Origin: Balanoglossus misakiensis
Lineage: Eukaryota; Hemichordata
Direction of reading: 5' to 3'
DNA length: 64,000 nt
Assembly: GCA_040954595.2 (NCBI GenBank)
Contig: CM082587.2
Coordinates: forward strand, 2,976,001 to 3,040,000
The notes beneath the pieces were generated by a model. It was not told the DNA's origin, made no database searches, and saw only the letters and a list, made by a program, of their open reading frames with translations. A program made the position numbers and the translations under genes. Shown here one piece after another: positions 35,934 through 50,100 of the stretch; the stretch's first letter is position 1; every line of letters begins with the position of its first letter.

Positions 35934-38900
35934 TCAAAGCATGGGGGAGCGCGACTGTATTGGCGAGGTGGAAATGGACGTGTCACCGAATACATTGGAG
36001 TAAGAGTTCTTGAGGAAAGAAACGTAGTTCTGCATGCTGCGGTTGGTGCTGTGGGACTGCTCCAGTCTGTCCTTCAAGTCGTACAGTCTGGAGTTGAATC
36101 TTCGCTCAGCCTGAAAAGTAGAGAGAGGTTTTGCATCAGATTGTGTAAGCACAAACATTCCTGTTTGATATATAGTAGAATGTTGATTATCCGAACCTCT
36201 GAATGAGGAACATTAGCTAAACACAGAGAAAAAATTTTCATGCTCCCCGAAATGTCAAGCTGAGTTGACTTCCCCTGAACCACAACCCTCACACTTACAT
36301 CCTCCTTGGCTCTCTTGACCTGGGTGACCTCCGCTTTGACCCTGCTCAGCTGGGATTCCAACTCCAGAATCCGTGCCTGTGAATTTCTCTCCTTGGAAAT
36401 CGACTTGTCCCTGGCTTGCTCCTCGGCACGGCGGGCGTCGGCGATGGCTTGCTCCAGCTGTCTGGTCAGACTGGCGTTTTCCCGGGTCTTCTCTTCCAGA
36501 CGGATCTAGGAGGGGCAACGGAAAATGTGTGGCAAGACGGGTAAATATCATACCTTGTTTATGCCAATCAAACACATATGTTGGGTAATGGAATTCAGCA
36601 TACCATCATTACAGAAAAGACCAGTTCTTACCTGATGTTGATGCACTGTTTCCTCTCGTTTAGCAATGATGTTATGAAGTTCTCTGTTCTGATCATCTGT
36701 CTCTTGAAGTTTCCTGAAATAATAATGGAGATCTGCATAAGTTATCCAGGAAGTGTTGTTACCAATGGAGCCATTTTATACCCAATGTTAGAAACACTGC
36801 AGGATTCATCTTGTATCATTTGATCTCATTTACCTTTCCATGGCGTCCACCCTTGCCTGCAGATTCCGGACTTCATCCTGACTTGCATGCCACTTCTCTC
36901 GGATATTCTCCAACTGATCAGTTTGGTGTTCAACCTGAAACAACACAAAGACCGAGTGAGTCGCAGTGTGGGTGAATTGCCAGCACAGAGCCTGACAGAA
37001 TATAAGAAGTACTGTATCCCTGTGTTCTTGCACCATCCACCTTGGACAAAACATTAATGAGTGTTGGAGATTGTGTGCCCCTTGTTCAAGAATTAGCAGC
37101 TGGCTAGCAGAATATTAGGTTTAGGACATAGACTATAGACAGTAGAATGAGACTTGTTCAACCATCTATGGGTACCAACAGGACATTACATTGAGGCAAT
37201 AGGAGAAAGCTGTAAAGATGTAGTTAATTGCAAGCAGCATTAAAAAGATGGTATTATTTTCAGTGTTAATGTGGTACAAGTAGTCTTCGAAATGTGATGA
37301 TAAATAGAAGGTACGTGAATTAGTCGCCCTGCACTCCCCTTTTCATCAGTGGTGCATCCCGTTCCACTGCAGCTGACAGTGGAATTGGGACCCATCCACC
37401 GAGCAGGTGACAGGGGGTGAGAAGCGTGAAATGAATAAAACGAAAAAGAGTGCCCACCTTAACAGTTAGATCAGAGATGAGTTTAGTTTGTTCGGAGTGT
37501 CTCTTTTCGTAAGCCATTAATTTCTCAGTGGATTCTTGCAGTTTTAGCTCGGAGGTGCGCAGCATGTCAGGCAGCGGCTCAAGCTCCATTAGTCTCTGCT
37601 GCAGTCGGGTTCTCACCTACAGAATATGGAAGAGGTAGTCATACAAAGCCTCTGTGTCTGTCACAGTGTGTGTGTCTATGTCTGTCTGGGGTTTGTGTGT
37701 GTATATCTCTGTACATCATCTGGGCTTGTGTTTGTGAACTGAATGTGTCCTGAAGGGAAAATCTCTCTCTCTGGTCAATCTACTCATTCGGAAAAGAAAC
37801 TCGGACATTCTGCAATGTGACTGCTTTGCAATGACTGTTCATAAGTGACAATAAATATTGGAGTTGAGAGAATATCAAACATTTGACCATAACCATACAG
37901 ATGGGATGAAGATCATCTGAATTCTGATCTCACTTACTTTGTCTAGTTCTCGTTGACTGTCCTCCTGGATCCGACTGGTCTCTCGTTCTTGAGCTTGTAA
38001 CTTGTAAGAAGTCTCGTCCACATCCCGCTGTGAGCGACTCATCTGTAACACAAAGGGATAAATCTATTTTAATACTCCTCACATGTAATTATGCTCAGCT
38101 TAGAGAACTATAGAGATTCTAATCTCAAACTGGACTGGTTCTATATTCTTTTTTCTACACAATGGCTCAAGTCTATAATTGCCACACAGAAAGCAGATCT
38201 CTACAAAGCACACAAATTGTACCATGTTGGGGACATTAGGACAACAAACATGCTTTTTCAGTCCAGTCAGACACATGACCGGCATTCCCCAATGAGAGTC
38301 CTTTGATAACTCAGAACACGACTATCGAAAATTAACATGAAACAGCACACGGATCAAAAGTTGAAAAACATGAGACAGGACGGTATACACATAATTTGTA
38401 AATGAGACAGGGATCATATTCCATCTAGGGGATGTAGCGGCCTAGCGTAAATTAATATAGCTTGCCTGCAAATCTAAACAAATCAAACATGGAGCAGTCT
38501 ACGATTTATCTTTTGGCAAATACACATATTGCAACCCTAATATCCCTGTTTTACACAAAAAAATTATTTACACCAACAAAGAAAAATTACAACAAACTTT
38601 ATAACAATTGACAGACAAAACATAGTGTCTGCTGCATGTACAAAAATATGGAGGTGCGTTTACATAAAATAACTTGAGAAAAGGAGCAAAATGAAAAGTT
38701 GAAAAAATAAGAAAGTATGTGTTCAGGAAGCAGAGAAGACAGACAGACCAAAGCAAACACAGTGATGTAAATCTGACTTGCTGGATTCTAAGAACACAGC
38801 ATGCCACAAATAATTTATGGGTTTTTATTACAAAAAATGAGCAGAAACCTGATGGGTATCATGGTCATAATGGCCATGATAATGAGGAGGATGGTGGCGA

Positions 38901-41900
38901 TGGAGAAATGATGATGATGATGTGTTGGTGGCTGGGTTAGTCTGTAGAATTAGAACAAAGTCATGATCAGTGGTGAGATTCCACGCTCACTCTACATGCA
39001 GTTAGTCACGGTAAATGCTTCAGTTGGCGATATCCACTCTGTGAAAGTACATGCGTTTTTTGAATGGAGCACAAGGGTGCATTAGACACACTGACTGCAG
39101 ACAGAGCATGCAAACTGGACGTGCCACACCACCAATAACACCAAATTGGAAGGAGAGGAATTTTATTCTGTTTTACACAGCCATCTCAAATTTGTGAAAT
39201 AAACCCATGCCGCACAAGTCTCTGGTGCTGACATATTTTGCCGACAAATTTGAGACTGGCCCAGCAATAAAACAGCCCACACTACAGGATGAAACTTCAC
39301 ATACCACTAGTTTTGCATAGTTTGCTGGTGACACCTTTTAACGTTTTCAGAACATGGCATGGAAAAACCACGATGCAAAAAAATATATAAAAAAATACAC
39401 ATCATAAATATTTGATTGGGTCCAAGGGTTAGGATACAAAAGATATGTTGAATGATGAAATGATTTCTTTCAGGATGAATTATTTAAATTTACAGAGAAA
39501 TGGACATGTTACTGATGGTGAGGCCCGTGAGAATAACATGGGTACCAATAGGCATGCTTAGTCAACAGACAAGAGGTGGACAATATGAGTGTGGTAGTCT
39601 CTACTTTATCCCATGCAGATAAGTCATTCTCAAGTACTGTTCAATTGTCACAAGCTATTGCGATCTATTTTAGAAGGTGTTCTCAATATGACAGACTCAG
39701 ACATGAAGCCTGAAAGACGAGTGCCGTACTTGGCGATAGTTACAGCAGCCGAGTGATGGAAGTCGCGACCAAAACCGTGTGGTCTTGTGAAGTGATTTTA
39801 TAATGAGATGTGAAGAAAAAAGACAAGATGTGAGTACAAGTGTCAATGTGTATAAATGTATAGAGCACAGAGAAAATATGCCTGTCAGTGAAGCTATAAT
39901 AATGTCTCGTAGTGTAGTTTGTACTAGATCAAATACATATGCATGTAATAAGACTTTGTTTGTGCAATTCCATTGAGTTTCAAATTCACATGTACGTGCA
40001 AATAACATTGGTTTATTTTAAAACATGTTGAATCTTACCTGAGCTTTGTATTCAGTGACAAGGCTTTCGTATTGCTGGATACTAGACTTCAGTTGGCTTA
40101 TTTCATTCTCAGCGTAGGAAAGTTTATCTTCCACATTATTCAGAGATGACTAAAAAAAAAAAAAAAGAGAATGATGCTAGCAATATTCCATGTGAAGAAT
40201 AGTATTAATCATAGGTACAGATGAAAGCGTTCATTTCTGTGGCCTACACTCGCAGAAGATGCACCCCTCACCTTGAGCATGTCATTGTCCATCTTCAGAG
40301 CAGTGATCTCAGAGTTCTTGGTGCTCAGCTTGGAATTCAGGGAATCCATGTTGGCTCGGTTGGTCGACTCCATCTCTCGCAGCTGCAGCTCCATCTCGTC
40401 AATACGGCTGATTTGCGGAGAGAAAAAAATATAAATGAAAGTGTGTAAGTTAAAGTGTATGCAGACGCATGATTCAACTTCAATTTTTGAACTACACAAC
40501 ACTTACTCTTTGAAGGCTGACTTTTCTGCTTCCAGCTGTGCCTTCTCCTTGGTCACTTTGGTGGCCCTGGCTTTCCACTGATCCAGGTTCATCTCCGTCT
40601 CGGCAAGCGCCGTCTCCGTCTCCAGCAGAGTGGCATTCAGCTTCTCCACAGCGTCTTCACTTCGTGTCGCTCTGTCCTTTTGAACCCTGACAACAGACGA
40701 ATACATTTGTTGGTGACCACTAACCCAAATTGTTTGCTTGTAATAGTGTATTCATATGTGCACTGTCTACATTCATGCTAGTATAAAAACATATGCTGTA
40801 TGAAGAAGCTTTGCTCAAAACATTTACAACCTTGCTCATTTAATGAACTTGAGAGAGGGAGGGGCTCAACTCACCGTGTTGCCTTTTTCAGAGCATCTTT
40901 GTCAGCCATTGCTTTATCCTTAGCCGCAGACAGCAGACCCTGCAGATGTTCATTGTCGATCTTCTCCTGTTCTAGCTGATTCTCAAGACCCTGAAAATGG
41001 CAAGATGAAACATGATGGGCTTAGGTGCAAAGAGAGACGTTCTTGTTTGATTTGGTCTGGACATTTTTTCTTTGAATTCAGATGCCAGTCAAATGCCATG
41101 CTAATTAGCATGAAAAAACTTTTATTTTTCATAATACTCTTTGTTACAACATACCCTGATCTGAACAGCCATCCTGTTGACATCTGCTTCTCGTTTGCGC
41201 AGCTGATTCTGCAGGTGGGCGCGGGTTGTCTCTAGAGCGTTCTGCAGTTCGGACATCGTACGTGTCTGTTCCTTCTCGGCAGACAACGAGGCCCTCATGG
41301 CGTCCATGTCTTCCTGTTTGTCGAAGATCTGCCTTCTCAGCTTCTGATTGGTGTTGTCGGACTCGGTCAGCTTCTTCAGAAGCACGTCTCTCTGTTCTTC
41401 GGTTCTTTCTTTCGCAGCCTGCAACATCAAGCGACACATTCACACATCAGTATCAGGACAGTAATTCCCAGGACATTTACTATGACTGAAAAAAAGGCAA
41501 AAGAGTATATCTGCATACCTCCTTTCTGTGGTGTTCCCTGAGAAGTCTCCTGAGTGTTCTGTTTGTGGTGTCAAAATCGTGGAACCTCTGCATGAGAAGC
41601 TCTCGTTGTTTGGTCAACATCTTGGACTCTGATGAGGACAGTCTTCTCTCCTGCAAATGACAAGTCACCCATCAAATATTTATCACTCTCATTCAAATGG
41701 CCCTGATCCTCAATTCGCATTACACTACCACAGTTTACAAAGAAATCCTGGGTTGAACTTGATGAGATAACCATACCTGTCTGAGTCTGTGCAATGAATC
41801 TCTCAGTGCTGACACTTGCGTTGCGGCGGCATCACTGTCCATCTCGGCTTCTACGAGTTTTTTCATCAGTAGGTCTCTCTCGGAATTTAAAATTTCTGTC

Positions 41901-43717
41901 TCTGTCCTACACCAGTAAAACAAAATTGAAAAATAATCAATAGCAGTATTCCGTGGGAACTAGATGATGAAGATATCACCTGACAGGCGTGGGGTACAGA
42001 CCAGAGCAATCAATTAAACCATCAGTCATCACAATAGAAACATGATTGCAATTTACACTGACTGTTAATTCAGTCTCAATGTTGGCATTGTTATACTCCA
42101 CACGACTGTCTTACTAACCTGCTTGTGTCTGCCTCCTCTTTCAAGAATTCCACTGATCTCCTCAACAACTCATTCTCTCTGCCTCTGACATCCAACTCAT
42201 CTTTGTATTCTTCTAACTCATCCTCCTGATCTTCAAGGAGTCTCTTGGACAGCTCTAGTTCGTCTTTCTTTCTCTCAACTTCACGCCTCGTTCTCTCAAG
42301 ATCCCTCTGTAAGACAGAAATATTTCATTGCAGTTTCTTTATTTTCTCAGGAGAGACTTCAAACTCTCGGTAATTCTAAATCTTTAACTGAATTGTACGT
42401 ATAGTTACAAAATGTTTTTTACTCTCAATAACATACCTCAGTCTTCAATGACCCCATCTCTGTCATCAGACTATCGATTTTCTTCTCATATTCATACATC
42501 CTTCTGTCTTCGTCCTCGTCCGAGAGATCTTCACGTCGCAGTGTGGAGTGTATGACGTTGGCGTCTGGTTGACCAATGTCAAGTCTGTGAGTGGCACCCT
42601 AGTTTGACAAAGAGTAATATCATTTCTGTGAACGGCCAATGATTGACAATTACAGACAGTGGTACTAAAACACTGTGTCCCTATACATGCATTGCAGGCC
42701 AAAAATTTTGTACGCGATCAAATTGTTATTATCTCATCTCATCTCACGCCTCAGTCAAGACTGTCACAATACCTGCAGTGACAATACAATTTCTTCTTGT
42801 ACTCAATTATCATTCAAAGTAATCATTTGAAAATTATACTAGAAAATACTTAACCCGAGTGAAGTACAATGCCTGTCTGTTGGAACAACATATTTTCAAA
42901 TCCTCAGTGGCAGTTATTCTAACGCTCTGATTTCTTTATCTCCAGTACAGCTTACCTTGGCAAAGTGCCACACATGCCATTGTTTGATAAGGCCAACCTC
43001 AAACCTCCATTCATGAAAATACCTCGCCCATTCAAATCTGAGCTTGGCTCAGTTTTTAAAAAATCTCACCTGCCAGGTTAGTTTTTTGCCTCTTGTGCTC
43101 TTTCCTGGAGCTGGCACCCACGGTTCCTTTGTCCGAGATGATGTCCCTGAGTAAGTGTGCAGGTGCCTATGTCTGGATCGACTGAGACGCTCCTGAAATT
43201 ACAACATTGGCCATAAATGTGGTGTATTTGTCTGTGATCTGACGCCTTGTTTTATGGAATACATATAGTAGGCATGTTATTTTTAAATGTGAACTGCAGG
43301 CATTTTAAAAACTACCCAGAAGCACATATGGGAAAAGTGATTAAAATAACTTCAATGATAATTGGGAAAAAATGTCCTTCTTGTGATCAATAATACACAC
43401 TGCAAATGTCCCTGTATGGATATTCATACATAATTGAAATGGTGACATAGCAGCTGCTTTAAGTAATGTCATTTCCATGGCAACCCTGGTTAAATTATTG
43501 TGGACTTCAGTTGGCAATCTTGCCAGCCTATTCACGTGTTGTGTATAGTATATCATTGGACGCTTGTGTAATTTCTAATTTTAATTACCTCGGCTGCTCT
43601 GGCTGTTGCAGATTTGAAGCTCCCTTTCTTGACGTGTACGTGAACTGGTGTGTCTTGGTCGACGTGGACGTGAAGGGGTGGCGAAGCTGAACGAGCTCTT
43701 TCTTTGTCAACTGTCAT
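35934..43717 (-). CDS. ODF2: Outer dense fiber protein 2 / cenexin
   Basis: Coiled-coil scaffold of mother-centriole distal and subdistal appendages, also in sperm-tail fibres; needed for primary cilia. Seventeen exons (5' to 3'): 43589-43717, 43070-43192, 42437-42598, 42119-42306, 41777-41906, 41519-41650, 41155-41418, 40875-40990, 40507-40686, 40272-40407, 40039-40149, 37938-38042, 37458-37616, 36834-36934, 36632-36713, 36299-36505, 35934-36110; 833 aa (human about 829). N-terminus PPLHVHVDQDTPVHVHVKK and EPWVPAPGKS match ODF2; coiled coil with LVEAEMDSDAAATQVSAL, DTTNRTLRRLLREHH and ISDLTVKVEHQ; C-terminus DLKDRLEQSHSTNRSMQNY ending SRSPML. Start ATG 43717 lies just 5' of the conserved block. 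An upstream non-coding exon with donor near 44252 is likely. Intron 11 (38043-40038, 2 kb) has an (ATG)n run near 38908 and otherwise no recognised feature. Confidence 0.97.
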
Positions 43718-44929
43718 TATTGGCAATATTGCATATCCCAACTCAATTGCCTCTTTAAAAATATTTTTTAACCTAGGGGGAAATTATTAAAGTACATACT
43801 GTCAAATTGTATGGTATTGGGTTTGAACTGCAAAATTGCAACAAATTGTCACAGATTTATGCCAGAAGAACAGGCTACTTACAAATGTAAAAGCAGTACA
43901 AAACTTCACTGACTGAGTCTTTGCCTTTTAAATTCTCAATAAAAATTGCAAAAATAAAACATTTCACCCAAATAAGACGTGGGTTGCTTTCTGATTGCAA
44001 TTTTTATAAATCATATAAATCGCTATTCAATAGTCCTTGCTGAAGTATATATTCATTTGTAGAATTCTTGCTGTTGAAATAAAATACACCGGTATATCAC
44101 AAGCTACTACAGTACAGGTATGTTGCTTGCTATGGAATTTTGGAATCAACATGGCCTCTCCAAAACGGATTGATCAGTTACGGTCAAATTTTGCGGGTTT
44201 ACAATGATAAACAGAAGATTTCTAGTAAATAAATATCACTTCTGCATACTCACCAAGCTTTGATACTACAAAATGCACATTCAAAGAAACGCACAACGGA
44301 AATATTGCTTGAAACGGCCAAGAAGCAGACTGACCAGTGTATGCTGTTGATGTTTATGGAGGACTGGACGGGACGCTAAAATGGATGATCTGATTGGTTA
44401 GTTACTTTATGACGTCACAATTCAAACCTATGATGTGCCAACCATGTTTTCTTGCGGAAATTTCATAAAATACACTAAAATAAACCAATCTATTTACTAG
44501 AAATACTTTCTTTATGTATGATCTATGATTTACAGAAAATCTAAGAACACTTGGACAATTTAAACCGGGGATTTTCTCAACTATAAACAACTTACTTCCG
44601 GGTTTGAAAAAGAGGCTGAGGGGATTCTCCAGTGGAGGAACTAATGAATAAACAACTGAACTTGGAGGTTTTCCAAAAATTGATGGAATCACATGTGAAT
44701 GTGTACAAACTACTGTATTCGGGTTACTAGTGATTTGAGAAAGTGCGCAGACTTTCAGGTGTGAAGAATCAGTTTAGGTATACAAGTCGTTGCGTCCGAT
44801 CACTAATCTATATACATACTAGCCAGAAAATGCTGTCATCCACCCCATTGTTTACGTGATGATGGTGATCGTGAAATTGACAACTTGACAGTGGTCAGCT
44901 GCTGGCTGGAGGATATCGACAATCGGAGG
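43718..44929. promoter_or_regulatory. Divergent upstream region of ODF2 and TRUB2
   Basis: About 1.2 kb between start codons of head-to-head genes. On the minus strand a donor-like AAGCTTG|GTGAGT (44252) and an acceptor-like CCCCCTAG (about 43773) suggest a non-coding first ODF2 exon around 44253-44380. Both promoters probably lie at 44250-44900. Confidence 0.45.
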
Positions 44930-46611
44930 ATGCGTGCCAAGCTAGCAGAAGTGGCCCATGCGGGCCTGAACGGGGTGTTTGCCGTGTACAAACCACCCGG
45001 AATGGCAGCTCAACAAGTTATGAAAACAATCCGATTCAACTTGCTGAAAGGTACACCCCCAAAGTTAACCCATCAATTGTGGAGTTGGTCATGTTCCTGA
45101 GCGAGTCTGTGATTGTGTACTGGGGTTAGAAATAACAACTCTAACAGTTACTTATTGTCAAATTTATAATTGCAGAGTTGAATGCATTGGAGCAGAGACC
45201 CCTGAAGACACTGGTAAAGATAGTGAGAAATGAAAATATAGCAGACTCCAACTCCAAGGCAATGACAGTGACCGAAGTGCCATGCTTGGCAGATCACCCA
45301 CTGGCTTGTGGTCCACGATACCAGACCATGAGAACAAGTTCGTTGACTTCACTGGACAGAATGGCATCAGGAGTAATGGGTAAGGTTTTGGGTTGAGAAG
45401 TGTAGTTTGGTACCATTCAGATAAATCTGATGATAATCATCATACAAGTCTTGTCTCTGGCAGTCAAAAAACTTCATTGTTTTTTTTTTTCCAGTGGTTG
45501 CATTAGAGGAAGGGGTAAGGAAGCTAGCTACATTACACATGGCACAGTTTCCCAGTGTGTATGAACTCAAGGGCAGATTGGGCATGGCAACAGATACCTA
45601 TGATGATACTGGTAAAGTTATAGAGAAGGTAACACACCGTAAGTACATGTACTAACATAATGGTTCTGCTATCTGCAGTGTGTTTACAGATGGCTATAGT
45701 GGGGTTATTGAGAGGCATTCCAGATTTTGTATCAGATCATTTCATGAAAAACACTCTGCCATATATTCTGTTTGATTTTCCCCATTACAGACCATGTTAC
45801 AAGGGAGAAAATTGACAGAGTGGTTGCTGCTATGATGAGAGTACACCAAAGTGCAATGACAAGGTGTGTATGCCATTGTCATTGATATAAATGAGCTCCA
45901 TGGGTTCCTGTGAACCATTTGCACTCTGCACAAACATAGATTGAAGCTCAGGAAGATAATGGTTCTGTGATTACTTCCATCCAGATTCTCTGGTGTTGAT
46001 ATGCAGTCACAAGAAGCCTACGAGTTGGCAGTGCGAGGACTACTGCGACCGTCCCTGAATACACTGCCCTCGATCATCCTGAGAATGAAGTGTACGCACT
46101 TTGAGAATCCAGACTTTACCATTGGTAAGTGTACCTAAAATACACGCATCACATTTTCTCTGAATCAAACGTCATTTTCTGAACACCACTGGAAGGGTTC
46201 TTGAAAGGCTGGAGCAACTCTTAATGCGAAATTTCACTGCTGTATTTATTTTTTTCACCTGCTTCAGAAATGGAGTGCATCAAGGAGAAAGGGGAGTTCT
46301 TGAGGCAGACCATACACGAGATCGGACTGGACATGAAGTCGGCAGCCGTGGCAACCCACATCAGGAGGATCAGTCAAGGACCGTTCAACCTCGAGCACGC
46401 TCTGCTGAAGAAGCACTGGAAGCTGGACTACGTCCTTGACGCCATCGAACTGTGCCGGCCGCTGGTCAAGAAGAAGAAAGTCTTGCCGTATTACAGAATG
46501 CAAAAGACACTTCCTGAGGAAATTTTCAAAGAACTGAAAGAAACTGAGGCAAAGTTGGATGTTGTACAGGGAAGGAGGAAACTGCTGGAAAGTGGCGATG
46601 GAGCTGTTTGA
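44930..46611 (+). CDS. TRUB2: Mitochondrial pseudouridine synthase TRUB2
   Basis: TruB-family enzyme that makes pseudouridine in mitochondrial RNAs and supports mitoribosome function. Exons: 44930-45050, 45176-45379, 45495-45638, 45791-45863, 45985-46124, 46268-46611; phases agree; 341 aa (human about 331). N-terminal LNGVFAVYKPPGM; catalytic motif SLDRMASGVM with the presumed catalytic Asp101 (human HRLDAQASGV); then DHVTREK-like HHVTREKIDR, QEAYELAVRGLLRP and HEIGLDMKSAAV. The C-terminus ends in a lysine-rich segment different from vertebrates. Upstream in-frame sequence has no ATG, so 44930 is the first usable start. The N-terminus is not an obvious targeting peptide beyond a few basic residues. 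Confidence 0.95.
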
Positions 46612-47178
46612 TGCTTTTTATTGAATTTTCATGAAAAGAACACTATTTAGAAATGTTATTTTAAACTTACCAGGAATAAAGCTTTATAAATAAAATTAAT
46701 TAAAAAGTTATTTGCGTTGAATTTTTCCATTGCACTCATTTGAGCTGTGCTCAGTAAATTTTGACATACAGGTACCATGGACTGGAGTATGAAAAAAAAT
46801 ATCACGGTCATGTCCAGCATTGTAGGTTACTTGTATATGAGAGTTTTAAAATAAAAGCTGTCATGAAAGATACTTCTAAAAAAACTTACACTTGAAACTT
46901 GAATTGCGTCCTGCCTGTAGTGGAGAAAAGGTTCCCATTTTCCATGACATTTCATAGTTAAAATGGCAAGGTTTGTTTATATTTCAAAATTGCACAGTTC
47001 TCTTGATTTTAATAATTAGTGTCCTCTTAAGGATTTAAAAAAATCTTTGTAAAAATATTAATATTTTAAAAACCAATGCTGAAAAACATGGGCAGCTACC
47101 AAAAATATACACTAAGAAATTCTGTTTATGTCTGTGTTCTGCATGGCTTAGGTAACATTGGCTATGATGTCAGGATTT
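46612..47178. other. Convergent 3' region TRUB2 / NCF2
   Basis: AT-rich overlap of the two 3' ends. AATAAA for TRUB2 at 46675-46680; TTTATT (minus-strand AATAAA) at 46617-46622 and other A/T hexamers could end the NCF2 transcript. No other feature. Confidence 0.5.
46675..46680 (+). terminator. Poly(A) signal of TRUB2
   Basis: AATAAA 64 bases after the TRUB2 stop codon; a second AATAAA follows at about 46691. Confidence 0.7.
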
Positions 47179-50100
47179 CTAATCGTCCAAATAAACCGAT
47201 CTCCTCTCAGCTGCCGTCTTCAGTTCCTTCATCAATGCTCCAAATGAAGTCTCTTCCGTATGCAAATTCTGTGATTGCCGGGATTGGACACGACTACTTG
47301 ACTGTGCTGCGGCACCGGCACTGTTTGCCATCGGCTGTGAGTTCATAGGTGAAGGTGAGGGCAATTCCAAATCTTTAACATAATTCCTGGGAAAAATTCC
47401 TGTCTTTCCATGAAGTTCTCCCTGAAACCACTGGTCATCAACTGCGACACGGAGAACAAAATCAGTTTACCTCTTGATTGACTTTTATGTTTCTAAAATG
47501 TGATACATTATCTCCTCACCCCAGTGGTTGTAAGTTTAAAGCTTTCTATACCAGAAATTAGTGATTTGCACGTTATGTCACTTAGGCAGTGGTATTACAT
47601 ATTAGATCTCTGAACTTACCTTCAATGACATTACTGAGTATATTGCCTTGTATGAAGCTGAGATCACATGATTGCCTTCCTTGAAAGTCGTACAGTGCAA
47701 TGACCTGCTTGGCTTCTTTGCTTTGCTGTTGTTCCTGTAAATATTGACAAATATTATGCAATTTAATATGAACATCTTACATAAAAAGTAAAACCTGAGG
47801 AGTGAGTTAAAATGCAAAGGCCATACTCAGTACATTTCCTACCTCAGCTGTGTAGCACCATAGTGTTAGGCGGCCGTACTTCACTGTACCCCACAAATCA
47901 TTTACTCGGAACTCGTTGTTGATGCAAAGTAAGTGTGGGTTGCCCTCTTTTTTATACCTGTCGAAATAAAAACAAATCAAAATTTCACTTCCTGGCTGGC
48001 TGGCTGGTTAATGGTGTTGGAGAATGCACATTATAACACTGGTCAGTTTACAAACCACACACCAGACATCACTGGTTCATTTGCCTCAACAGATGTACCT
48101 ACCACATATTTAACTGGGTGGGTGACCTCTCAAATTTTTTGCAGATAGTCTCGTTGAGCACCTTGTAAGACGTCCCGGCTTTGATCTTGATGGCACAGGT
48201 GTACTTGAGGTGGACCTTGACAATGACATCTGTGATCGGGCCGGCGTTGTACGCGGGCAGCGAACCAGGAGTGGCGGCCATGTTACGTGTCGGTTGCCAT
48301 TTGATGGTTTTTTGCGACGCTTTGCCCTGTTGAATTGATAACTCCTTGTGAGTCAAACATTAACTTCATGGGTATTTTTTTACAGCTGCAGTAACTCAGA
48401 TGAACTCACGGTTCCACTGAACATATTTTACATGGAAAAAAACACGAATATACATACAGTTTTGTACAGCAATATAACAGTAAAGTCATTGATACCTTTG
48501 AATTGGAAACAAATCACACAACTAAGTAATATCTGTTTAAGGTAAATTACATAACCTATTACATAATGTGATTCTGCCATTTGGCTGCAAACAAATACAC
48601 AACTGTATTATATATGATTGGGTTGCCATACATGTTTTCTGTCATTCCTACCTGAACTCCTCTATTTGAAATTACAGGTAATTATCAGTTTTATCAAGAA
48701 AATTGCTGTCACAATTTTGTCATGTCTGACTGACAGTCTGATAAAATATTTGTTTATAAACTGTTCTCACGGATACTGTATATAATAAAAGAGAATTTTT
48801 TTTTTTTTTTGATGAAAGCAAAAAATTTTGGCCCAAAAAGTTCATGTGGGATCTTTTACTGTGACGATTCAGCCCCTCCACCCTGGCGACACTGACAGTT
48901 GCCCTCTATGGCATAACAGATGTTTCCTTTTGTTTTTTTTTCACGCTGTGGCCAATCACTGAAGTATCTTGGCTGGAGAGAAGTTTCTATCACATAATAT
49001 TGTTCCTTACCTATCACAGAATGGGTGAGATGAAGGCAGAAAGAAAGGAAAAATATTAATGAAGTTAACAATTTCGTTGGCAAATTATGAGAATTTGTTG
49101 TATACGTGCAAACCAATACATGTAAAATTCTATAATCTATCTCAGAGGTTGCAAGATCTTCTGTGTAACAGATGGGGACTTTCTGAATTACAAAAACTGC
49201 AACTAGAGGCAAATTTGTCCAAATAATTCTGTTTTATTTGGTCCATCATTATTAAAGTTTTCATGTCCATATGCAAACAATGCTGCAAAAATTTTACAAC
49301 TAGAAAACATGCAATCTACATCAAAAATTCAGTCACTGCATTTTTTCTCTGAGTTTTAAACCTATGTTTTCTATGGTAAGGTCGGACCTCTATAGAGGGA
49401 AGTGGGGGTGAAACGGTTAATAGCGCTCGTAAATATTGTGAGTTAAAGTGAAAACAGCGAACAATCCAAGCACTGAGACGGATTACAAAACACAAAGTAC
49501 AAAAACACAGTACATTGTAAATACAAAACTAGCCAAGAATCCTACTTATTACAACTTCACTGTACAAACAACAACCATGCATGATGCTTCTACAAAAATA
49601 CACACCTTACAAGAACCAATCTATAAAGTTGCTTTTCACCGAAAAAATGTTGCATTGCCATGAAAATGTGTCTCGTTTTTGATGAGTATTCCACACCAAT
49701 GAACTTCTCATTGCATTTACAATTGCACTGATATGTGGAATGTTGCAGTGTAAATACATGTACATGTAACATTGTTCTATGTTTTCAAAACATAACAGAT
49801 ACTTTTTATGGACTGTAGATTAGGGAATAGGGGTGGATGGGTAAAATGAATGAACCCATGACCTACGTACTTACCGCTGGATCATACGTAGATGGTGGTG
49901 GTGGTGGTGGTGGTGGCAGGGGTTTATTTGGCGCTGGGGGGATATCAGTGCGTCCCTGGATGTCGTTGGTGTGTTGCGGTTTCGATGAGGCTGCCGGCGG
50001 GACAGAGGGGACGGCCCGCTTGGGCTTGGGCGAAAGGGAAGGTTTGACGTTCTGGCCGACTGAGTGGAAAGCGGGGCCCAGTGCTGATGAGGGAGGTGGC

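Noticed and set aside
36306-36588. Plus-strand ORFs opposite ODF2 exon 16
   Set aside because: Antisense of a conserved coiled-coil exon.
43553-43741. Longer ODF2 start at 43741
   Set aside because: That codon is TTG; the first ATG is 43717 and it precedes the conserved N-terminus.
44885-44929. Longer TRUB2 start at 44885
   Set aside because: The codon is TTG; ATG at 44930 is the first usable start.
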